Below, in pieces: positions 1-10,200 of a stretch of 64,000 nt of DNA. Each line of letters begins with the position of its first letter. The first letter of the stretch is position 1. A model generated the notes under the pieces. It ran no database searches. It was not told the DNA's origin and saw nothing but the letters and a program-made list of their open reading frames with translations. A program made the translations under genes and the position numbers. The stretch lies in assembly GCA_003290165.1 (NCBI GenBank), contig QNQO01009133.1, positions 455,181-519,180 on the forward strand, in the 5' to 3' direction. The DNA is from Berberis thunbergii. Taxonomy: Eukaryota; Streptophyta; Magnoliopsida; Ranunculales; Berberidaceae.

Positions 1-493
1 AACAGAGGTTTTAGGATGCTTTGATGCTATTGGTACCTCATACCAACAATCAATGTATCAGTAAAACAACGGTGTAACAAATAGTGAATGGAATCGAGCC
101 AAATATTCGAGTACACATAACTACTTTTAAAAATAATTATGAAAAATACCAAATCAGCTAAACGTCGAGCAAAAGTTGTAAAACAATAGACCCAAAAGAC
201 ATACAACTACAACATGGGCAAGCTCATTGTCCTCCATATTAACATGACAAAAACTAACATTGTTTAAAGGAATAATTGATAAAATAAAGATTTATCTTTT
301 TTTAAATAACAGTTATTTCATCCGGCCAAGACGATTCATCATGCTCTTAAGCACTCACCACACTCATTGCATCCAATTCTAAATAGAAATAATGTCATCC
401 CTTGTCTAAGCCCCAACATGAACGCTTTATTTACTACAATTAGTTTTGTGCCAAAATTACATCATACTTTGATTTCTCATCAATTATGTCAGA
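1..493. other. AT-rich flank without recognisable gene
   Basis: I see no coding frame of note, no RNA gene and no clear repeat in this stretch. It precedes the inverted-arm unit that begins near 494. Confidence 0.5.
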
Positions 494-510
494 GTAATTC
501 TAGGGAGCCC

Positions 511-1162
511 ACCTGATAGGCCCCCTATTCGTTTTACATATACTAGAAGGAAGCAAGTAACAGGGGACTGATGCTGAATGCTGAGTTGCTAATACAAAGT
601 GATGCTGAATGCTGAGTTGCTAGTACAAAAGATACTGAATGCTGAGTATGTTGGACTGATGCTGAATGCTGGACTGATGTTGAATGCTGAAGTTGCTAAT
701 GTGAAGGTTGAAATAAAAGATGCTAATGAAAGATGCTGAGATGCTGAATCAAATACTATAAATAGAGGTGGAATAGAGAATAGGGGTCATTCATTGAGAA
801 TTATAAATTGTACAATTGAGTTTTAGCTCATAGGAGAGTAGAGCTTCTCGAATATGCTCTAAAGGAGAATAGCACTCTCGAAGTCTGCTAATACCATTTG
901 TTTCCTATTCCTCTCAATTTCTGTATTCTTTGTAATTGATACAATTCATTATATACAAGAATTCACTTCAAGTGTTGATCTATCCTATAGTTTTTCTTCA
1001 TATCCCACAGTAGAGATTCCTGCTAAAATTGTGAGGTGCATTCACTCGTTCCTGGTTCTGTCAGAATAGTTGCTGCTAATTGTTCAATTTGTGTCAAAGA
1101 ATATAGATCCAACATCTTCTACAACCTGCAATACAAATCAAGAACAGGTCAGTGTCTATCAC
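511..1162 (+). mobile_element. LTR-like insertion with internal minisatellite
   Basis: This block interrupts the left inverted arm. It has a TATA motif (tataaatag, 768-776), followed by a sequence ending in atatcccaca at about 1011. That resembles the U3-R-U5 organisation of a Ty1/copia LTR. No primer binding site or coding internal region follows, so a solo or truncated LTR is the best guess. Its upstream part holds the short repeats listed separately. Confidence 0.35.
568..700. repeat. Minisatellite of a 'gatgctgaatgctgag' unit
   Basis: The motif gatgctgaatgctgag followed by ttgctaatacaaa recurs several times with small changes (about 571, 601, 631, 658 and 672). It is a degenerate tandem array with a unit of about 30 bases. 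It lies at the 5' side of the LTR-like block. Confidence 0.6.
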
Positions 1163-1432
1163 CGCTTGGCTGTCCGAATCCTCCCAGGCACGTGTCAGAA
1201 GGAGGGTGTTTGCCACGTGAAGCCACACAAGCGATTACACAAGCCATTTCATATGCTCCTCCTCCCTCAACTGCTTAAGCGCCTCCTTCTCTCACGCGCT
1301 TCCTCCTCTCCTGCGCCTCCTCTGGCAACAAACACCCTCCCTGCTCCTCTGCTCGCTCCTCCTCACGCCAGATCTGCTACCATCCCTGCTCCTCCGCTCG
1401 CTCTGCTCTGCTCCTCACAGAGCATCATCATT

Positions 1433-2043
1433 ACATGATTTCGCGAGTGTTCTAGCTTCAAGTCCAAATCCATCCTTATCAAATGAACATCGAAACAATT
1501 CAGCTCTAGAACTAACGATGTTGGGTGAACAAACTCCACCCCAAGAAGAACAGCAACAACAACAACAACAACCTTCAGTATCAAACTCTGATGATGCTAA
1601 AGATGGTTGGGAGCTTGTACTAGCAGAGACTGCAAACAGTCTATCATCTACACCAGAGACCAGTAATGCATTGGTTGTGTTAGACTTCTTTCCAAGACCA
1701 GTTCAAGCTGAATGAACCCATGCCTACTGACAATTCCAACTACAAGAATCCATTTCTTATGGACGATACATTTGAGCTACCTGCATCGCCTGCACCTCCC
1801 ACCCCCACTTTGGCCATTACTACTGCTTCTGCTGCTGCTGATTTTTCAACCTTCTCAACATTTCAGGCAATCCCAACCTTCTCTGCACAAAATACCAACG
1901 ATACAACACCAACATCGGCAGAGGCAAACCCTTTTGCAAATTTTCTCCCATCGCAAGGGTCTACAAATCAAAACCATTTGCTACTTCAACAACAGTTGTG
2001 GTTAGAGAATCAAAGCAAGATTATAGCAAAACATACTGTTTGA
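1433..2043 (+). pseudogene. ANTH-domain clathrin assembly protein, C-terminal fragment (frameshifted)
   Basis: The plus-strand frame open around 1440-1715 contains a poly-Gln run and the segment KDGWELVLAETANSLS. Near 1690 the frame shifts, and the next frame (about 1697-2043) gives QDQFKLNEP, NPFLMDD, NPFANFLP and the end LQQQLWLENQSKIIAKH before a stop. The W-E-L-x-L-A-E-T-A-x-x-L-S block, the NPF motifs and the QQLW...KIIAKH tail are typical of the C-terminal half of plant AP180/CALM-like ANTH proteins. In those proteins the NPF motifs recruit EH-domain endocytic partners. The N-terminal ANTH domain (about 300 residues) is absent, and the fragment is enclosed by inverted arms. I read it as a captured, broken gene piece. 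The family call is from memory of the C-terminal motifs. Confidence 0.6.
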
Positions 2044-2603
2044 TTTGTACAAAATAAAACGAACACTCAACCCTTGTAGATTTACATGTAATTATGTTAG
2101 TGCACAAACGAAAATGTTCTGCTCTGATCATGCATTGAACTTCTTAGAAGTTGTCATGAAGAGTTATCTTGGCATGGTTAGCACAATTTGAAATGAAAGG
2201 GTTTAAACCAATTAATGAAAGCTGCACATTGTGAACCATTATGGAGTTAAATAATTCCATTTCATACTCAAATGAGCCTACACATTGATCCCTCTAAACA
2301 TATTTTGTATGTCGAACTAGATTTTTAGCTCATTGGCCGTTCATCTCTGGGAACACTGTCACTCTGATTTGTTGAAACTTCGATTGGAGTAGAGCGAGCG
2401 GAGGAGCAGGGAGGGTAGCAGATCTTGCATGAGGAGGAGCAGGGAGGGCGTTTGTTGCCAGAGGAGGCGCTTAAGCAGTTGAGGGAGGAGGAGCAGATGA
2501 AATGTCTTGTGTAATCGCTTGTGTGGCTTCACGTGGTAAACACCCTCCTTCTGGCACGTGCCTGGGAGGGTCCGGACAGCCATGCGGGCTCCCTAGAATT
2601 ATT

Positions 2604-3472
2604 CATTATCTCAATAATGCAAACCAGTGGGGGGGGGGGGGGGTGAGGGGACGAAAATACATTTTTGCCCCCTCCTCTTTAAACACCAGGGGGGGGGCAA
2701 AAATGTAAACACATTTATTTATACAAAACGCTTTATGGATTCACAACGGTTAATGACAACTACATCTAGACATGTTCTTTGTAAGGTGGAGTTCTAATAC
2801 AGTGTTGAGTTTGAGTTATAAATAGGAAAAAGTCTAGGAATTGAGTACAAATAAAATACTGAGGACAATGAGAATTGTAACATAGCAAGTTTTAAAGATC
2901 TAAGAGCATCTACAATAAGCTCACACTTGAGTGTGGGTTTGCAGAGTTGCATACCTAACCACCTGCAGTAAACGCATACCAAAGTGTGCATAGCGTTTAC
3001 ACCATATTTGAGATATGATGACTATCAGAATGATCCCACCAAATGAGGAAGAGAGGTTAGCGCGAGTTATGACTATCACACTTTTTTGATGCTATGTAAG
3101 ATGGCGCAGGAATATAAATTCATTTTTTTCTTGCGAAAATGAATTTATACCCTTGCTTGCTATGGACGTTCTAAGTAAACTCGAATAATTCGAGAAAAAA
3201 ATTAAACGTAGTCAAACACAACTACAAGATGAGTGTTGTAGGATGACAGAAAGAGAAGCACGGTGATTTGCACATTATCTAGTCTTTTGCAGAGAAAGAT
3301 GTTAAATTTTATGATACATAGTCTAGAGAAATATGTTAGATTTTATAATACCTTGTTTAATTTGTTTGAAAATGCGACATGTGGACACCTTATTTCACGT
3401 TGTCTTTATTTTATTTTCTTGGACATTTTATATTTTCTATTCAATCCAAATGCAATATTATTTAAAGATTTT
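2604..3472. other. Non-coding spacer with a G-run and a hairpin
   Basis: The stretch starts with a run of more than ten G (about 2628-2643). It contains an inverted repeat in which tacatttttgccccc (about 2657-2671) pairs with gggggcaaaaatgta (about 2692-2706). The rest is AT-rich with no supported gene. Confidence 0.5.
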
Positions 3473-3853
3473 GGATTATTTATATATTTGGGTACACATA
3501 ATTCAAGCGTAATTCGCGTTAAGTACAAAAGTTTTGCATAATTACATATTGAATACAAAATTGAGTCTTGACCGTTTATTCAAGGATGTTAACCAAAGTT
3601 AGACGTGTCACATTTAGTAAAGATTTAAATACGCTCGATAATGCATTCAAAGTGCAATTATAATAAAACATAGTATCCAAATGCAAAAAAATTGAAGGGT
3701 ATTAAGTTTTTATAAATTGTGGGATATCCCATGTCGTTCAATAAATGGTCAAGACCCAATTTCGTATTCAATATTTACTTATGCAAAACTTTTGTAGCTA
3801 ATGTGAATTGCACCTGAATTATGCATACCCAAAAACCCAAAATATAAATAACC
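3473..3853. mobile_element. Foldback MITE-like element upstream of MSH1
   Basis: The left arm, about 3473-3595, reappears inverted at about 3733-3853. Shared blocks include tacaaaagttttgcataa, atattgaatac and gtcttgacc followed by tttatt. The two arms of about 120 bp occupy most of the 380-bp unit, which makes it a strong foldback. It ends about 380 bases before the MSH1 start codon, so it may lie in or next to the promoter. No open frame and no clear target duplication are visible. Confidence 0.65.
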
Positions 3854-3989
3854 TAAAGATGTTTAGGATACTGGTATTTTTAGGATACTCGGTCTCAAAA
3901 TGTAAATAACGTAAAGATTTTTAGATACTCGCTCGGTCCTGGATCCGGATTCAAAATTGGTTCAGACCCGGATACATGATGCAGCGTTG

Positions 3990-4234
3990 TCTAAATGTAT
4001 CTCGATGCACCAAACCAAACGACAGTGCGCTTGTCTGCAGAACTAAACAGTGGTGCACAGTCTCCAAAACCCCCCTTTTTGAAGCGTTTCTGCTCTTCTG
4101 TGGCGGGAAGTGACAACGGCAAAAAATCTGTGCAACTCAATCAGAAACCCTAAGAGAGAGAGAAACCCCACGAAGAGGCTCTCTGTAACTCAAAAACTCT
4201 CTCTCTTGAGAGAGGGGAAGCAAGACGAAGAACC
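3990..4234 (+). promoter_or_regulatory. MSH1: Probable MSH1 proximal promoter and 5' UTR
   Basis: The bases before the MSH1 ATG are richer in purine/pyrimidine tracts than the surroundings, with gagagagaga near 4155 and ctctctctcttgagagaggg near 4198. GA/CT tracts are common in plant 5' UTRs and core promoters. No convincing TATA box stands out and the transcription start is unknown. Confidence 0.4.
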
Positions 4235-7200
4235 ATGAACTGGGTTACAACCAAAACCGTGATGGTTTCCATGGCTCGCTGGAGGTCTCTCGCTCTTCTG
4301 CTCCGTCCGCCTCATCATCACAGCTTCGCTTCGCATGGATCCTCACCACTCACAGTGTACTCTCTCTCCTTCCCTTTTAAATGTTTGAAATGAATTATTT
4401 ATCTCTAGAAATGATAACGAGCTAGTGTAGAGTAGTTTCTTTTGGCATTTCTTCGCATGTTTGGGCTACATTTCAGCATTTTCCTTCTAAGTTGTAATTT
4501 GAGCATAAAACTTGGTTTCATTTCTCTAGTTATGTGTCATTAGCAAGTCAATAGATTTTACAACGGGTTTGTTTCATATGAAGAATTAGTGCGTCACATT
4601 GCGCGTTTTAACATTTACCATGGGCATTTCCCTGATTTCTGTTGCATAAAGAGTGATGATTGCTCGAGTGCAATTTTCCAATGTTGGGATGGATGATATT
4701 AGTGTGCATGAGATTTTGAATGGGCTTTGAAGTGAAACCGCATCCATGTAAAGAGGTTATGTTTTCCTATTATGCGAGCAATATATGCACGTCTTATTTT
4801 TATTTATAGGCGTAGTTCACCATAATCTATTTTTTTTAAAATGAAAAAATGCATCTATTTTTGTTGTGAAGTAAAGGAATTTTGTGGAGTTTTCATCTTT
4901 CTTTGATAGAAAATTTGAGGCAAAAGGTCATTTATACTGAATTAGAGAAGATTTCATGATAGACAGTGATAGATTATTGCAGTTAGTTTTAATTCTTCAT
5001 TGTAGAATATGGTCATTCTAACGTTTTTAGGATGTCTTCAGTTGTATGGAATATTATTCCATGGAATCATACTGGGGACCTATTATTTAAGGCCCAAATT
5101 TGATTAAAATGTTGGGGACCACTCATCATTTTGATCCAAGGTGAGAGTTGAACTTCCATGTATATTGGTATCACATTCTTTACAGGGAGTAAGGAGTGTG
5201 ATTCCTATGTGATTTCATGGACAAGGATTTTGTGCAACCAAACACATCCTTAGTGTGATGGTATTAGTGTATTACAGGTATTGTGGGCCGGACTGAATAA
5301 ACAGGTATTTTGGGCTTAGGGTTTTGTTTGTTTTTTAGCAATAGGGTCCGAAAATAATAGAATGGTTGGTGTAGATAGAAGGACAAATTTGAATTTTGAG
5401 AAGATTGATAGAAAAGATCAATAAATTTTTTTCCTTTTGATAATTTATGGGGTATGCCAACGAACCTTAGTTGTTTTGAACAAATAATGTTTGATTATTT
5501 AGATTTCCGTTGCAAGAGCCATCAAAAGTAGTATCATAGCATGGTTTGCTTTTGGAGAAAAATTCATATGCGTCAAACAAAGAAATGAGAAGGAAGAGGT
5601 GAAAAGCTGGATCAACAAAAGAAGCCTAGGAGAGGATGTGACTCAACTATCATCACTGACCAGGCCACCCTATCCCACCGGTGGATCGACCCGAACTAGT
5701 CGTCGACAAACGACAACGATGTGCCTCCACCATACAGCCCTATCAGGTCGTGTTCCTCATGTTACTTGAAAGCAAGTGAGGGGAGTTTCGAAGCCATGGG
5801 TTACAAAATATCTCTTGTGTTGCAGCCCATTGAAAAATGTGTTTCCCCATTACAAAGTATTTAACATGCTAAAGATTTACTGCCATGAGCACCTATTCCT
5901 AATAAATCTCATTACCCCATGGCACCAGAAAAGTAGGAGGAGCTCAAAAGACAGGTTAACGAATTGTTAGACTTGGGTTTTATTAGAGATAGCACGTCCC
6001 TTAGTGTTGTTCTTGCACTCTTAGTACCTAAGAAAATGAGTCTTTCTACGCGTTAATAAGATCACCGATAAATATAGGTTTCCTATTTCGAGGTTGGAGA
6101 ACCTCTTTGATTCTTTGCAAGGAGCATCGATTTTTGCGAAGTTAAATCTTAAAAGTGGTTACTATCACATTTGCTGGGGCCTAGTGATGAGTGGAAGACT
6201 GTGTATAATACTAAGGATGGATTATATGAATGGCTTGTGACGCCATTTGTCTTGCTAATGCACCATCCACATTTATGCGTGTTATGATTCATTTATTGCG
6301 ACCATTTCTGGGAGTTTATGTTGTATCCTTATTTTCAGTAAAACTGCTCATGAGCAGTTGCATCATGTCGAGTCTGTTTTGCAAGTGCTTCGAGATGATC
6401 AGTTCTTTCTCAACAAAAAAAATTTCTTTTATGGTTTCGTCGATTTCCTTCTTGGGTTATGTGATTTCTGCAATAGTTGTATCAGTTGATCAGTTCAAGG
6501 TTCACACTATTCTCAACTGGCTAGTGCCTATGTTCCCATCTCAAACAAGAGCTTCCATGGCCTTATTAGTTTTTAACGGTGATTTATTGATGGGTTTAGC
6601 ACTATTATGGCTCCAATCATTGAACTTTTAAAAGATGTTCCATTTGTGGACTAAACATGCTCAAAAGGCTTTACGCGTTTCTACGAATGAACTCGAGGAC
6701 GAGTTCCTCTCAAGCGGGGAAGAATGATGGTAATATAATAGTGTGGGTGGGGTCTGTGTTATTAAATCTCCCATTAATCGGAAAACGGGACTAGACTGTT
6801 CCGGATTGAGTAAAAATTGGCAGGGCTTCGCGGACTTAGCTAAATCGGCGGGTCACCGCATAATCGACCGAGTTAACTCGCCGATATATCGTTTGTATAA
6901 GATTTAAAAAAAAAACCTAATCTTCATTCGATTCTCATTTGCAGAGAAGAAGGACGAAAGAAGAAGAAGAACTGAAGATTGAGAAGAAACCTTGTTGAAG
7001 AACACACTGATTGAGAGAACCAAACTAAAGAAAAACAGAAATCGTTCGTGTTGATTTCGGAGCTGAAGAACATATTTCCTCCCTCCTTCTAGGTAAGATC
7101 CTTCTTCGTTCAGATCTGTTCTTCTTTCTGATTTTTTTTTCTTTCAGCAAAGCAGAACACGAACTGACTGATTCCTCCCTTTTTCTTCTTCTTCTTTCAG

Positions 7201-10200
7201 ACCTGTTTTTGTTTCCTTTTTTTTGTTGATTTTGTTCATCGATTGATGAAATTATGCATTTTTCGTCATATCAGCTGCTGTTTTGTATCTGCTTCTGCAG
7301 CAGCAATACTAATAAAAAGGAAATATTGTATCAGCTGTTTGCTGTTTTGTATCTGCTTCCACGTAGATACCGTGTGCACGAGTGCATCTCACTTGTCCTG
7401 TCATGTAGCACAACATAGCTGGCCCTCCCTCTCACTCACTGCACGTGCATCCTCTACTCTTCACTTCACTAAGGTATTTGATTTGATTCGTTTATTATTT
7501 CTTCTTGTCCAATACAAGAAGATGAAATGATCTAATTGATAGATCTTTGCTTTGTTCAAGGTATTGTATATGACTATGATTAAATTTAAAAAATATATGA
7601 TTTAAAAAAATATACAGATTAAATCCGATTATTCCCAGATATTTCTGAGTATTCCCGATTAATTGTAAATCGGTCCTGGACCGCGAAGCGATTTAACTAC
7701 CCAGGGTGGGGTTGAATAAACATGTAGTTGGGCTTAGGGTTTTATTTATTGTTTTTGACAATCGGGAGGGTCAGTGCAAAGAGTAGAAAGACAGATTTGA
7801 AGTTTAAAGTGCAAAGAGTAGAAAGACAGATTTGAAGTTTAAAGATTGATAGAACCCTTGAGATTTTTTTTTGATAATTTATAGGATTTTCCAATGAACC
7901 CTAGTTGTTTTGAATGAATAATGGTTTATTTTATGTATTCTTTTATGTCCCATGAACATTTTCCCCTTTTAAATGTTTGGTTAGCACTTTGTCTTCATTT
8001 AGCTTTGTACTTTCATATCTTGGTTTCAGGATCAGACGTGGAGAGAAGTTTCATCCTTTCAAAGCATCAAGTGGCCTGAAAGGAACCATAATAAAAAAGA
8101 CCAGAAAACTCAAAGCATCAAAACATCTTCTTGAAGTCAAAGATCAATCTCATGTGATGTGGTGGAAGGAGGTGCGTTTGATAAAATGCAAATTTTGATG
8201 ATCTTTCTGCTGCTTTTAAAATTGCTCAAGTTTCAGAAGCATTTTAGTTTTTATATGCAGTTTACCCATGTAGTATTGTAACTTTCTATACCTTGTTTTA
8301 TCATTTCAGAGGATGGATATGTGCAGAAAACCATCTTCCACCCAGCTGGTCAAAAGGCTCACATATACCAATTTGCTTGGTTTAGATGTTACCCTGAGAA
8401 ATGGAAGGTAATGTCACCCCTAAGTTTATTTTGACAATGGTAAGATGCTAGTCTTTTTCTTTTTTGATTGGAACTTATTGGTCGGATGAGTAAAAGGTCC
8501 TTTGACCTCTTGAATATTGAATGAATCAAAACATCATGGTGTTCCTTTTGTGTTGCAAGATAGATACTTAAGTTGTCATATACATATATAAATTAATATT
8601 TATTATTTTTATTATTGTTGTTGTTTTTATTGATATATGGAAAAATTCATTTAAAATATCTTGGACTACAATTGAATCCAATGGAAACACACAACATTAC
8701 ATAATCACATCTATCACCTCCTCAACCATCTCTGTCACGCCAAGATGCTCGATCTTCCAATTTGAACAACTCACTTCTTCATCAACTTCATCAGACTCAG
8801 GCAAGACAATCATAGAAGCTTCCATGGCTCTGCCTGGCCCAATGAACCAGCAGTCTTAGCTGCCAGGTCATCCACCTCAAACATTAAAAGAGGTAATGAG
8901 CATACCTAGGGGTGTGCACGGTTCGGATCGGATCAGTTTAAATATGAAATGGACGAAATGGACAATCGAACTGATGGCTTCGATTTTTGAATTTAATAAC
9001 AATCGAAACCGAACCGCATTTGCTAAAAATCACCACTCTCGGTTTTGTCGGTTAATTGGTTTTCTATCAAATCATAAACCCAAATGTATGTTTTAACAAA
9101 AAGTGAAATTTTGAGAGAGATTAGAAATGAGCATTTTGCTCCATAGAATTGATACTCTCAACTCCTTGATAACTACCAATAAACCATTTAGGAAGGGATA
9201 CCCATACTAATTATGAACACGAAATATATCCACAATCTAAGATAGGTAGGGTTCAATCAGACCAAGAACCCTAGAAAATCAAACCGCAAAACTTTGTTTT
9301 CAATTCTAATCTCAATGAGCTTCTACTTCAAATGAAAACAAACAACGATAATTATTGTAATGGAAAAGGAATCACTTTCACCATGACTTCGTGCTTGATG
9401 GGTTGAAGCAAGGAGGCGGAAGCAAGAAAGGGGGAAAAGAGGGAAAGTTGTGGACAATGATGAATTGTTGGAGTTAAAAAGTGAAATAAGAAATGAACAC
9501 ACAATGTCTAGACATATTTTATATTTGATTTGTGCCTAAAGTGGGATGGTTTTTAATCAATTTTAATGGAACAGTAACCCAAGCTAAAAGTTTTGGAATG
9601 AATTGGAAGTTTCTGAAATTGATATATGATGAGAAAATCACGCCTGCCAAAGTAAACTGGATTTGAAAACTTTTAACCCCGGCAAATAATTTATTCATTA
9701 GATCGATTAAAAATCGATAAAACTGAAAGAATGATAATACTTCAATTTAAATAGAATAGTAAGCCAAGCTAAAAGTTTTGGAATGAATTGGATATTTCTG
9801 AGATTGATCTATATGATGAGAACATCACGCCTGCCAAATTAAATTGAATTTGAAAATTTCTAACCCCGTCTAATAATTTATTTGTTATAACGATTAAAAA
9901 AGTTGATCTATAATTAATGACTACTGCTCGTGAATTTCTCAAACAGTGTGAACAAATCAAAAGTTTCTTACATAGATAGACAAATTGGCTTATTTTATGA
10001 GCATGAAACAAGTTGGCCCATCTTTTTTGAAATTTACGATTACTCTACCTTATTATTTTTTGAAATTTACAATTACTTAACCTCATTGTCTGGCTGTTCG
10101 ATTGCAAACGGTTGACCGGTGGGGTCTCTTAATTAAAATCATTAACCGAGCCGAGCCGAACAATTTTTTAAACCGACCAAAATTGGCTCAGTTTGGTTTG

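Larger units (their letters stand above)
494..2603. mobile_element. Pack-type DNA transposon candidate carrying a captured gene fragment
   Basis: The 16-bp string taattctagggagccc occurs at 495-510 and, inverted, at 2586-2601. Behind these ends lie long inverted arms, about 1168-1403 on the left and 2391-2582 on the right. The arms share the gene-like stretch that begins ggctgtccg and runs through acacaagcgattacacaag to the CTCCTCC-rich part. Between the arms sits the C-terminal part of an ANTH clathrin-assembly gene. The left arm appears split by about 650 bases (511 to about 1162) that look like a retrotransposon LTR. Arms of about 200 bp would suit a Mutator-like (Pack-MULE) element, but I found no target-site duplication, so the class is open. 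No transposase is visible. Confidence 0.5.
5256..7940 (+). mobile_element. Degenerate Ty3/gypsy retrotransposon with both LTRs
   Basis: A direct repeat starts tgatggtaat/tgatggtatt at 5256 and again at 6725. The left copy runs to about 5510. The right copy is interrupted at 6753-7703 and resumes at 7712, with matching blocks such as gggcttagggttttatt, tttgataattta and ctagttgttttga. After the left LTR lies tagtatcatagc (about 5530-5541), a decayed form of the initiator-Met tRNA primer site. Just before the right LTR is the purine tract aagcggggaagaa. A broken reverse transcriptase lies between. No frame is intact, so the element should be immobile. Confidence 0.7.
4357..8029. other. MSH1 intron 1, mostly retrotransposon
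   Basis: The donor is gtactc after ...ctcacagt and the acceptor is tggtttcag. The first 900 bases are AT-rich without features. The remainder is a Ty3/gypsy remnant (5256 to about 7940) with a DNA element nested in its right LTR. Confidence 0.7.

Noticed and set aside
571..700. CRISPR-like repeat array
   Set aside because: Units are degenerate and adjacent without unique spacers; it is a minisatellite in a plant genome.
1036..1438. Overlapping plus-strand frames as genes
   Set aside because: They lie in the inverted arm and recur on the other strand at 2359-2583; they are arm sequence with chance open frames.
4357..4400. Longer MSH1 exon 1 reading through to the TGA near 4392
   Set aside because: The continuation into exon 2 needs phase 2, which the gtactc donor at 4357 provides; read-through would stop the protein.
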